Part shown: piece after piece, positions 56,942 to 64,000 of the stretch
Layout: every line of letters begins with the position of its first letter
Position numbering within the stretch: position 1 is the stretch's first letter
Origin: Pseudomonadota bacterium
GTDB lineage: Bacteria > Pseudomonadota > Gammaproteobacteria > Burkholderiales > Rhodocyclaceae
NCBI GenBank assembly: GCA_018262095.1
Contig: JAGTRW010000001.1
Location: 121,875-185,874 of the forward strand
Direction of reading: 5' to 3'
Length of the DNA stretch: 64,000 nucleotides
The notes under the pieces: model-generated
What the model was told of the DNA's origin: nothing
Databases searched by the model: none
The model's input: only the letters and a program-made list of their open reading frames with translations
Position numbers and translations under genes: made by a program

Positions 56942-59107
56942 ATGTCAAACGAGAGCACTCCTCCGCTACCTGACTCATCCAATCTCGACGCCTGGAAAAA
57001 GGCCGCGACCAAATCGGCGCCCGGCGGCGATGTCGAGAAACTCAACTGGATTACGTCGGAAGGCATCACCGTCAAGCCGCTCTACACCAAGGCCGACGTG
57101 CAGGATCTGCCCTACGCCGACACGCTGCCCGGCCTGCCGCCTTACCTGCGCGGCCCGCAAGCGACGATGTACGCGGTTCGTCCCTGGACGATCCGTCAAT
57201 ACGCGGGTTTCTCGACCGCTGAAGAATCCAATGCCTTCTACCGCAAGGCGCTGGCCGCCGGCGGCCAGGGCGTCTCCGTCGCTTTCGACCTGGCCACGCA
57301 CCGTGGTTACGACTCAGACCATCCGCGTGTTACCGGCGACGTCGGCAAGGCCGGTGTAGCGATCGACTCGGTCGAAGACATGAAGATCCTGTTCGACAGC
57401 ATCCCGCTCGACAAGGTCTCGGTTTCGATGACCATGAACGGCGCCGTGCTGCCGGTCCTCGCCGGCTACATCGTCGCCGCCGAAGAACAAGGCGTGCCGC
57501 AGGCGCAGTTGTCGGGAACCATCCAGAACGACATCCTCAAGGAGTTCATGGTTCGCAACACCTACATCTACCCGCCGACGCCGTCGATGAAGATCATCGC
57601 CGACATCTTCGGGTACACCGCCAAGAACATGCCGAAGTTCAACTCGATCTCGATCTCCGGCTATCACATCTCGGAAGCCGGCGCCAACCAGGCGATCGAA
57701 CTGGCCTTCACGCTGGCCGACGGCCAGGAGTATGTGCGTACCGGTATCGCCTCAGGCATGGACGTCGACACCTTCGCCGGTCGCCTGTCGTTCTTCTGGG
57801 CAGTCGGCATGAACTTCTACCTCGAAATCGCCAAGATGCGCGCCGCCCGTATGCTGTGGCACCGCATCATGACCAAGTTCGACGCCAAGAGCCCGAAATC
57901 GATGATGCTGCGCACGCACAGCCAGACTTCCGGCTGGTCGCTCACCGAGCAGGATCCGTACAACAACGTCGTGCGTACGACGATCGAAGCGATGGCCGCG
58001 GTCTTCGGCGGCACCCAGTCGCTGCACACCAACGCGCTCGACGAAGCGATCGCGCTGCCGACCGCGTTCTCGTCGCGCCTGGCGCGCAATACGCAGCTGG
58101 TGATTCAGGAAGAAACGCACATCTGCAACGTCGTCGATCCGTGGGCCGGTTCGTACATGATGGAAAAGCTGACCCAGGACATGGCCGACAAGGCCTGGGC
58201 GATCATCGAAGAAATCGAAGCGATGGGCGGCATGACCAAGGCCGTCGAATCGGGCTGGGCCAAGATGCAGGTCGAAACCTGCGCCGCTGAAACGCAGGCG
58301 CTGATCGATTCGGGCAAGCGCGTCATCGTCGGCGTCAACAAGTACAAGCTCGACAAGCAGGACGCGATCGAAATCCGCGACATCGACAACGCCGCTGTTC
58401 GCGAGTCGCAAATTGCTCGCCTCAAGACGATCCGCGCCAAGCGCGATTCGGCTGCGGTGCAGGCTGCGCTCGACGCACTGACCGAATGCGCCAAGACCGG
58501 CGAAGGCAATCTGCTCGACCTCACGGTCAAGGCCATGCGTCTGCGCGCCACGGTTGGCGAAGTGTCGGACGCGCTCGAAAAGATCTTCGGCCGCTTCCGC
58601 GCCAACAACCAGACCATTTCGGGAGTTTATGGAGGCGTCGTGGAAGGAATCGAAACCTGGGAAACGATCAAAGCTGACATCGAGAAATTTGCCGCCGCGC
58701 AAGGCCGTCGCCCGCGCATCATGATCGCCAAGCTTGGCCAGGACGGCCATGACCGCGGCGCCAAGGTCGTCGCTACGGCGTTTGCCGACCTGGGCTTCGA
58801 CATCGACGTCGGCCCGCTCTTCCAGACCCCGGAAGAAGCGGCGCGCCAAGCGATCGAGAACGACGTGCACGCCATCGGCTGTTCGTCGCTCGCTGCCGGT
58901 CACAAGACGCTGGTTCCCCAACTGATCAAGGCTTTGAAGGACCAGGGTTCCGACGACATCATCGTTTTTGCCGGCGGCGTCATCCCGGCGCAGGACTACG
59001 ATGAGCTCTACGCCGCCGGCGCCAAGGCGATTTTCGGACCGGGAACGCGCATCGAAGACTCCGCGCGCAAGGTACTCGAAGAAATCAACAAGGCAGTCAA
59101 GGCTTAA
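56942..59107 (+). CDS. mcmA: Methylmalonyl-CoA mutase (single-chain)
   Basis: 721 residues from ATG 56942; the track adds 12 poorly supported residues. The N-terminal catalytic barrel has [68 protein letters not shown] and [27 protein letters not shown]. The C-terminal 130 residues form the B12 domain with [11 protein letters not shown] (DxHxxG, lower-axial His). It interconverts succinyl-CoA and (R)-methylmalonyl-CoA by a radical mechanism using adenosylcobalamin. Full-length fused form, 18 bases before meaB. Confidence 0.97.
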   Translation: MSNESTPPLPDSSNLDAWKKAATKSAPGGDVEKLNWITSEGITVKPLYTKADVQDLPYADTLPGLPPYLRGPQATMYAVRPWTIRQYAGFSTAEESNAFYRKALAAGGQGVSVAFDLATHRGYDSDHPRVTGDVGKAGVAIDSVEDMKILFDSIPLDKVSVSMTMNGAVLPVLAGYIVAAEEQGVPQAQLSGTIQNDILKEFMVRNTYIYPPTPSMKIIADIFGYTAKNMPKFNSISISGYHISEAGANQAIELAFTLADGQEYVRTGIASGMDVDTFAGRLSFFWAVGMNFYLEIAKMRAARMLWHRIMTKFDAKSPKSMMLRTHSQTSGWSLTEQDPYNNVVRTTIEAMAAVFGGTQSLHTNALDEAIALPTAFSSRLARNTQLVIQEETHICNVVDPWAGSYMMEKLTQDMADKAWAIIEEIEAMGGMTKAVESGWAKMQVETCAAETQALIDSGKRVIVGVNKYKLDKQDAIEIRDIDNAAVRESQIARLKTIRAKRDSAAVQAALDALTECAKTGEGNLLDLTVKAMRLRATVGEVSDALEKIFGRFRANNQTISGVYGGVVEGIETWETIKADIEKFAAAQGRRPRIMIAKLGQDGHDRGAKVVATAFADLGFDIDVGPLFQTPEEAARQAIENDVHAIGCSSLAAGHKTLVPQLIKALKDQGSDDIIVFAGGVIPAQDYDELYAAGAKAIFGPGTRIEDSARKVLEEINKAVKA

Positions 59108-59125
59108 ATCAGGAGTTGGCAATAG

Positions 59126-60127
59126 ATGGACGCGAGCAACCCCGAAGGCGCGCTTGACGCTGCCGATCAGCAACTGGTCGACGGCGTCCTGGCAAAACAG
59201 CGGCGGTCGCTCGCTAAAACCATCACCCTGATCGAATCGACGCGCGCCGATCATCTGCTGCGCGCACAGAAAGTTGTCGCTGCATTACTGCCGCACACCG
59301 GACGTGCCATCAGAATTGGCATCTCCGGTGTTCCCGGTGCCGGAAAATCGACCTTCATCGAAGCGCTCGGTCTCTGGCTGATCGAACAGGGACATCAACT
59401 GGCCGTACTCGCGGTTGATCCGTCCTCATCAGTTTCTGGCGGCTCCATCCTCGGCGACAAGACGCGAATGGAGTTGCTCTGCCACCACAAGGAAGCTTTC
59501 ATTCGTCCCAGCCCGTCAGCCGGATCGCTCGGCGGTGTCGCCGAAAAAACGCGCGAAGCCATGCTCGCCTGCGAAGCCGCAGGCTACGACGTCATCCTCG
59601 TCGAAACGGTCGGCGTCGGCCAAAGCGAGACGACGGTGGCCGGCATGGTCGACATGTTTGTGCTGCTGCAATTGCCGAACGCCGGCGACGATCTGCAGGC
59701 GATCAAGAAAGGCATCGTCGAGATCGCCGATCTGGTCGCCATCAACAAGAGCGACATCGACCCCCAGGCCTCGGCGATCGCGCGCTCCCAGTGGAAGCAG
59801 GCGCTGCACATGCTGCGCCCGGCGTCGCCCAACTGGCGCCCGCCGGTGATCGGCGTGAGTGCGCTCAAAAAGGAAGGCATGGTCGAGTTCTGGGGCGAAA
59901 TCGAACGCTTCCGCGCCGCCATGATCGCCAGCGGCGAACTCGAGGCAAAGCGCAAGAAGCAGGCGCTCAACTGGATGTGGAGCCTGATCGACTCAGGCTT
60001 GCGTCACTATTTTCACGCGCATCCGGCCGTGCACGCCGCACTTCCCGGCCTGCTGCACGACGTCGCCGAAGGCCGAACGACGCCCGGCGTTGCCGCCAAT
60101 CGGCTGCTGCACAGCCTGGAAATCTGA
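59126..60127 (+). CDS. meaB: Methylmalonyl-CoA mutase-associated GTPase MeaB
   Basis: 333 residues, with CAGGAGTTGG before the ATG. G1/Walker A is GISGVPGAGKSTFIEALG (about 64-81). LAVDPSSSVSGGSILGDKTRM, RPSPSAGSLGGVAEKTREAML, VETVGVGQSE (G3) and INKSD (G4, NKxD-type) are in order. MeaB is the G3E GTPase chaperone that gates cobalamin loading and protects the mutase. Position directly after the mutase confirms it. C-terminal dimerisation helices are present. Confidence 0.96.
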   Translation: MDASNPEGALDAADQQLVDGVLAKQRRSLAKTITLIESTRADHLLRAQKVVAALLPHTGRAIRIGISGVPGAGKSTFIEALGLWLIEQGHQLAVLAVDPSSSVSGGSILGDKTRMELLCHHKEAFIRPSPSAGSLGGVAEKTREAMLACEAAGYDVILVETVGVGQSETTVAGMVDMFVLLQLPNAGDDLQAIKKGIVEIADLVAINKSDIDPQASAIARSQWKQALHMLRPASPNWRPPVIGVSALKKEGMVEFWGEIERFRAAMIASGELEAKRKKQALNWMWSLIDSGLRHYFHAHPAVHAALPGLLHDVAEGRTTPGVAANRLLHSLEI

Positions 60128-60190
60128 AATCGTTTTGAACCGTCGGCATTTGGCGTAGTCTTATCCCCGCCAACAACAGGGGGATTTTTA

Positions 60191-61723
60191 ATGCACGACA
60201 TCATCCAGCAGCTTGCCGACAAGCGCGGAGCAGCTTGTCTCGGCGGTGGCCAAAAACGTATCGACAGTCAGCACGCCAAAGGCAAACTCTCGGCGCGCGA
60301 ACGCATCGAGTTGCTGCTCGATGCCGGCTCCTTCGAAGAGTGGGACATGTTCAAGGAGCATCGCTGCGCCGATTTCGGCATGGCCGAACAGCAGGTTCCG
60401 GGCGACGGCGTCGTCACCGGCTACGGCACCATCAACGGCCGTCTGATCTTCGTCTTTTCGCAGGACTTCACGGTCTTTGGCGGATCGCTCTCCGAAGCGC
60501 ACGCCGAAAAGATCTGCAAGCTGATGGATCACGCGATGAAGGTCGGCGCGCCGCTGATCGGCCTCAACGATTCGGGCGGCGCGCGCATTCAGGAGGGCGT
60601 CGCTTCGCTCGGCGGCTACGCCGACATCTTCCAGCGCAACATGCTGGCCTCGGGCGTGATTCCCCAGATTTCGCTGATCATGGGCCCGTGCGCCGGCGGC
60701 GCGGTCTATTCGCCCGCCATGACCGACTTCATCTTCATGGTCAAGGATTCTTCGTACATGTTCGTCACCGGACCCGAAGTGGTCAAGACGGTGACCCACG
60801 AGGAAGTGAGTGCCGAAGAGCTTGGCGGCGCGACGAGCCATACCAGCCGCTCGGGAGTCGCCGACTTGGCCTTCGAGAACGACGTCGAGGCGCTGATGAT
60901 GATGCGCCGCTTCGTCGGCTTCCTGCCGTCGAACAATCGCGTCAAACCGCCGCAATGGCCGGCGCAGGACCCCGCCGACCGACTCGACCACTCGCTCGAC
61001 ACGCTGGTTCCTGACCACCCCAACAAACCCTACGACATCAAGGAATTGATCCTCAAGATCGTCGACGACGGCGACTTCTTCGAGTTGCAGCCCGACTACG
61101 CCAAGAACATCGTGATCGGTTTCGGCCGCATGGACGGCTCGCCGATCGGCATCGTCGCCAACCAACCGCTGGTGATGGCCGGCTGCCTCGACATCAAGAG
61201 CTCGACCAAGGCGGCGCGCTTCGTTCGCTTCTGTGACGCTTTCAACATCCCGGTCGTGACCTTCGTCGACGTCCCCGGCTTCATGCCCGGCACCGCTCAG
61301 GAATACGGCGGAATCATCAAGCACGGTGCCAAGCTGCTTTACGCCTACGCCGAATGCACCGTACCCAAGATCACCGTGATCACGCGCAAGGCCTACGGCG
61401 GCGCCTACGACGTGATGAGTTCGAAGCACTTGCGCGGCGACGTCAACTTCGCCTGGCCGTCGGCCGAGATCGCGGTGATGGGTCCCAAAGGCGCGGTCGA
61501 GATCATCTTCCGCGAGGAAAAGGGAAATCCGGAGAAGCTCGCCGAGCGCGAAGCCGAATACAAGGCCAAGTTCGCCAATCCCTTCGTCGCCGGCGCGCGC
61601 GGCTTCATCGACGACGTCATCATGCCCAACGAGACGCGCAAGCGAATCTGCCGCTCGCTGGCGATGTTGCGCGACAAACAGCTCGAGAACCCCTGGCGCA
61701 AGCACGGCAACATCCCGCTCTAA
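60191..61723 (+). CDS. pccB: Propionyl-CoA carboxylase beta / methylmalonyl-CoA carboxyltransferase subunit
   Basis: 510 residues. [107 protein letters not shown] and [28 protein letters not shown] are carboxyltransferase signatures with both oxyanion glycine pairs. It moves CO2 between carboxybiotin and propionyl-CoA/methylmalonyl-CoA. The biotin carboxylase gene follows, supporting PccB. The same protein type is the alpha subunit of sodium-pump methylmalonyl-CoA decarboxylase, and a beta-type subunit lies at the right edge, so a dual role is possible. Confidence 0.93.
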   Translation: MHDIIQQLADKRGAACLGGGQKRIDSQHAKGKLSARERIELLLDAGSFEEWDMFKEHRCADFGMAEQQVPGDGVVTGYGTINGRLIFVFSQDFTVFGGSLSEAHAEKICKLMDHAMKVGAPLIGLNDSGGARIQEGVASLGGYADIFQRNMLASGVIPQISLIMGPCAGGAVYSPAMTDFIFMVKDSSYMFVTGPEVVKTVTHEEVSAEELGGATSHTSRSGVADLAFENDVEALMMMRRFVGFLPSNNRVKPPQWPAQDPADRLDHSLDTLVPDHPNKPYDIKELILKIVDDGDFFELQPDYAKNIVIGFGRMDGSPIGIVANQPLVMAGCLDIKSSTKAARFVRFCDAFNIPVVTFVDVPGFMPGTAQEYGGIIKHGAKLLYAYAECTVPKITVITRKAYGGAYDVMSSKHLRGDVNFAWPSAEIAVMGPKGAVEIIFREEKGNPEKLAEREAEYKAKFANPFVAGARGFIDDVIMPNETRKRICRSLAMLRDKQLENPWRKHGNIPL

Positions 61724-61740
61724 CGATTAACCGCATTCGA

Positions 61741-61840
61741 CACAGAGTGCACAGAGACACGGAGAGCACAGAGAGAGCATCGACTTTCTTTCATTGTCTC
61801 TCCGTGTTCTCTGTATCTCCGTGGTCTCCGTGTTAAGAGA
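61741..61840. repeat. Imperfect long inverted repeat (CACGGAG/CTCCGTG family)
   Basis: The gap between pccB and pccA is largely an imperfect hairpin. The left arm repeats CACGGAGAGCACAGAGAG and the right arm CTCTCCGTG, TTCTCTG, ATCTCCGTG, GGTCTCCGTG. Each arm also repeats its own ACAGAG/CGGAG units. It resembles the widespread intergenic CACAGAGACACGGAG-type repeats of betaproteobacteria as I remember them. It can fold in the mRNA between two subunits of one enzyme. Confidence 0.65.
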
Positions 61841-61851
61841 GGTTATAAAAA

Positions 61852-63840
61852 ATGTTCAAGAAAATTCTGATAGCCAACCGCGGTGAAATCGCCTGCCGCG
61901 TGATCAAGACCGCCCGCCGCATGGGCATCGCCACCGTCGCCGTATACTCGGAGGCAGACAAGGACGCACTGCACGTCATCAGCGCCGACGAAGCCGTCTG
62001 CATCGGTCCGGCAGCGGCTAAAGACTCTTACCTTTCGATCGACAAGATCATCGCCGCGTGCAAGCAGACGGGCGCGCAGGCCGTCCATCCGGGCTATGGC
62101 TTTCTCTCCGAGAACCAGGAATTCTCAAAGCGCCTTGAAGACGACGGCATCATCTTCATCGGACCCAAGCACTACTCGGTCGCCGCGATGGGCGACAAGA
62201 TCGAGTCGAAGAAGCTGGCGATCGCCGCCAAGGTGAACACCATTCCCGGCTACAACGATTCGATCGCCGACGCGCTTGAGGCGGTCGAGATCGCCAAGGG
62301 AATCGGCTATCCGGTGATGATCAAGGCGTCGGCCGGCGGTGGCGGCAAGGGACTGCGCGTCGCGCACAACGATGCGGAAGCGTTCGAAGGCTTCCATTCG
62401 TGCCGCAGCGAGGCCAAGGCGAGTTTCGGCGACGATCGCGTATTCATCGAAAAATACGTCGAGGGCCCGCACCACATCGAAATCCAGATCATCGCCGACG
62501 CCCACGGCAACACCGTTTATCTGCTCGAGCGCGAATGCTCGATCCAGCGCCGCCACCAGAAGGTCATCGAGGAAGCGCCGTCTCCGTTCATCGACGACAC
62601 GATCCGCCGCGCGATGGGCGAACAGGCGGTGGCGCTGGCCAAGGCCGTCAGGTACCAGAGCGCCGGGACTGTCGAGTTCGTCGTCGGCTCGGACAAATCG
62701 TTCTACTTCCTCGAAATGAATACGCGCTTGCAGGTCGAGCACCCGGTCACCGAAATGATCACCGGGCTCGACCTCGTCGAGCTGATGATCCGTGTCGCCG
62801 CCGGCGAGCAACTTCCCTTCGTGCAGGGCGACATCAAGCCCAAGGGCTGGGCGATCGAATGCCGAATCAACGCCGAGGATCCGTTCCGCGGCTTCCTGCC
62901 ATCGACCGGGCGGCTGGTTCGCTTCCAGCCGCCGCTCGCCGTCGACGGCGAGGTGCGCGTCGACACCGGCGTCTACGAGGGCGGCGAGATTTCGATGCAC
63001 TACGACTCGATGATTGCCAAGTTGATCTGTCACGGTGACGATCGATCACAGGCAATCGTGCGTATGCGCGATGCGCTCAATGGCTTCCTGATTCGCGGCG
63101 TCGCCTCGAACATCCCCTTCCAGGCGGCACTGGTTCAGCACCCGCGCTTCGTTTCCGGAATCTTCACTACGGCCTTTATCGCCGACGAGTACCCCAAGGG
63201 CTTCGTCGCCGCCGACGTACCTTATGAAGACCCCGGGCTGCTGGCCGCGGTCGCCGCCTTCGCGCGCCGTCGCTACATCGACCGCGCGGTGCAGATCGGC
63301 GGCCAGATGACCGGCCATCCGCGCCGGGTCGGCAGCAACTGGGTCGTCGTCATCGAAGGGAAAAATTACCCGATGACGCTCGAAACGATCGCCGGCGGCT
63401 ATTCGATCGTCTGCGGCGGCAAGCGCTACGACATCGTTTCCGACTGGCTGTTCAGGGAGCTGGTCTTCAACGGCAGCTGCAACGGCAAGCCGATCTGCCT
63501 GCAACTCGAACGCGCCGGGCTCGAGTATCGAATCAGCCACTTCGGCAAGCAGGTCAAAGCCGTCGTGATGACGGCCAAGGCCGACCGCTTGCTCGCACTG
63601 ATGCCGGTCAAGGCACCGCCCGATCTATCGAAATTCCTGCTCTCGCCGATGCCAGGATTGCTGCGCGAAGTCTTGGTCCATGAAGGACAGCAGGTTCGCG
63701 CCGGAGAAAAACTGGCGGTGATCGAGGCGATGAAGATGGAAAACATCCTCAAGGCCGAGAAGGACTGCAAGGTCAAGCACATCGTCAGCGGCCCCGGCGA
63801 AAGCCTGTCGCTCGACCAGGTGATCGTCGAGTTCGAATAG
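61852..63840 (+). CDS. pccA: Propionyl-CoA carboxylase alpha (biotin carboxylase plus biotin carrier)
   Basis: 662 residues. Biotin carboxylase domain about 1-446: KILIANRGEIACRVIKTARRMGI, GYGFLSEN, KASAGGGGKGLRV (ATP glycine loop), ERECSIQRRHQKVIEEAPSP, EMNTRLQVEHPVTE. A linker/BT domain follows, then the biotinyl domain with EAMKMENIL (biotin Lys about 628). It carboxylates its own biotin with ATP and bicarbonate for PccB. Same direction as pccB, with the inverted repeat between them, and a terminator immediately after. Confidence 0.96.
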   Translation: MFKKILIANRGEIACRVIKTARRMGIATVAVYSEADKDALHVISADEAVCIGPAAAKDSYLSIDKIIAACKQTGAQAVHPGYGFLSENQEFSKRLEDDGIIFIGPKHYSVAAMGDKIESKKLAIAAKVNTIPGYNDSIADALEAVEIAKGIGYPVMIKASAGGGGKGLRVAHNDAEAFEGFHSCRSEAKASFGDDRVFIEKYVEGPHHIEIQIIADAHGNTVYLLERECSIQRRHQKVIEEAPSPFIDDTIRRAMGEQAVALAKAVRYQSAGTVEFVVGSDKSFYFLEMNTRLQVEHPVTEMITGLDLVELMIRVAAGEQLPFVQGDIKPKGWAIECRINAEDPFRGFLPSTGRLVRFQPPLAVDGEVRVDTGVYEGGEISMHYDSMIAKLICHGDDRSQAIVRMRDALNGFLIRGVASNIPFQAALVQHPRFVSGIFTTAFIADEYPKGFVAADVPYEDPGLLAAVAAFARRRYIDRAVQIGGQMTGHPRRVGSNWVVVIEGKNYPMTLETIAGGYSIVCGGKRYDIVSDWLFRELVFNGSCNGKPICLQLERAGLEYRISHFGKQVKAVVMTAKADRLLALMPVKAPPDLSKFLLSPMPGLLREVLVHEGQQVRAGEKLAVIEAMKMENILKAEKDCKVKHIVSGPGESLSLDQVIVEFE

Positions 63841-63848
63841 AACGCTCG

Positions 63849-63880
63849 AAAAAAAACCCGCTTGGCAGCGGGTTTTTTTG
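63849..63880. terminator. Bidirectional terminator after pccA
   Basis: CCCGC / GCGGG stem extended by A8 and T7 flanks around a 6-nt loop. A-run on one side and T-run on the other make it a classic two-way terminator between convergent pccA and the decarboxylase gene. Confidence 0.92.
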
Positions 63881-63903
63881 ACGAAAGCTACTTCTTTGGC
63901 AAC

Positions 63904-64000
63904 TTAACCGCCGGCGCCCATCAGCGCCAGCAGCACGCCGCCGGCGACCACGCTGGCGACCTGCCCAGCGGCGTTGGCGCCCATCGCGTGCATCAGCAGG
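63904..64000 (-). CDS. Sodium-translocating decarboxylase beta subunit, C-terminus (5' end outside window)
   Basis: Only the last 31 codons are inside, ending at TAA (63904-63906). The translation ends LLMHAMGANAAGQVASVVAG then GVLLALMGAGG. This matches the C-terminal helix of OadB/MmdB/GcdB subunits (HAMGPNVAG...), the sodium-pumping membrane part of oxaloacetate, methylmalonyl-CoA or glutaconyl-CoA decarboxylases. The neighbouring methylmalonyl-CoA genes favour a methylmalonyl-CoA decarboxylase, but the fragment cannot separate the types. Not listed in the ORF track because of its length. Confidence 0.82.
   Translation of the reverse strand, partial: LLMHAMGANAAGQVASVVAGGVLLALMGAGG

Noticed and set aside
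57752-59254. 500-residue minus-strand ORF
   Set aside because: Antisense shadow of methylmalonyl-CoA mutase, no motif.
60188-61705. 505-residue minus-strand ORF
   Set aside because: Antisense shadow of the pccB gene.

Overview
The window is high-GC bacterial chromosome with dense, mostly co-directional operons and no rRNA, tRNA, CRISPR, IS or phage genes that I could recognise. Gene content suggests an anaerobic or facultative betaproteobacterium of the Rhodocyclaceae type (a Propionivibrio-like propionate former is my best guess). The reasons are single-chain methylmalonyl-CoA mutase, MeaB, propionyl-CoA carboxylase and a sodium-pump decarboxylase beta subunit side by side, BluB, a Nac-type LysR regulator, ModE/Mop molybdate control and two TRAP transporters. 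The taxonomic call is inference from gene content.

Layout. 1-4.9 kb: 3' end of transketolase, a PfkB-type sugar kinase, an iron-ADH-family oxidoreductase, bluB and a VanX-like D-Ala-D-Ala dipeptidase. 4.9-9.8 kb (minus): a TRAP transporter operon preceded by an SDR dehydrogenase and an RraA-like aldolase. 10.1-13.3 kb (plus): a divergent pxpB-pxpC-pxpA set whose biotin-carboxylase and biotin-carrier partners survive only as wrecks. 13.3-17.8 kb: nac, an aminotransferase, a FUSC-family membrane protein and a second LysR regulator. 18.0-31.4 kb: a sugar-acid island. denD and a TIM-barrel isomerase run on the plus strand; on the minus strand run hyi-garR-dctPQM-adh, a two-subunit transketolase and glycerate kinase, behind a PrpR-like sigma-54 activator with a good -24/-12 promoter and paired upstream inverted repeats.

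31.5-36.5 kb: molybdenum region, modE-modA-(unknown)-trmO-like-modB-modC on the minus strand and a divergent mop gene, with one ModE-like box for each direction. 36.5-42.3 kb (minus): IclR regulator, polar amino acid ABC transporter, hutD, hutG and hutF, i.e. the late histidine-degradation steps without hutH, hutU or hutI. 42.3-45.4 kb: an 800-base stretch without a convincing gene, an APC permease and a lipoprotein.

45.5-56.6 kb: a regulon resembling L-ascorbate/pentulose use. It has a UlaG lactonase, a cytosolic propeller-like protein, an FGGY kinase, a DeoR repressor, UlaF and UlaE epimerases and a ribose-type ABC transporter with two permeases. There is no PTS and no UlaD. Two divergent promoter regions share the operator ACGATC-N5-GATCGT. 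This is the strongest candidate for an undescribed pathway.

56.9-64 kb: methylmalonyl-CoA mutase, meaB, carboxyltransferase and biotin-carboxylase/carrier subunits, then, convergent at the right edge, the 3' end of a sodium-translocating decarboxylase beta subunit. Together these interconvert succinyl-CoA, methylmalonyl-CoA and propionyl-CoA.
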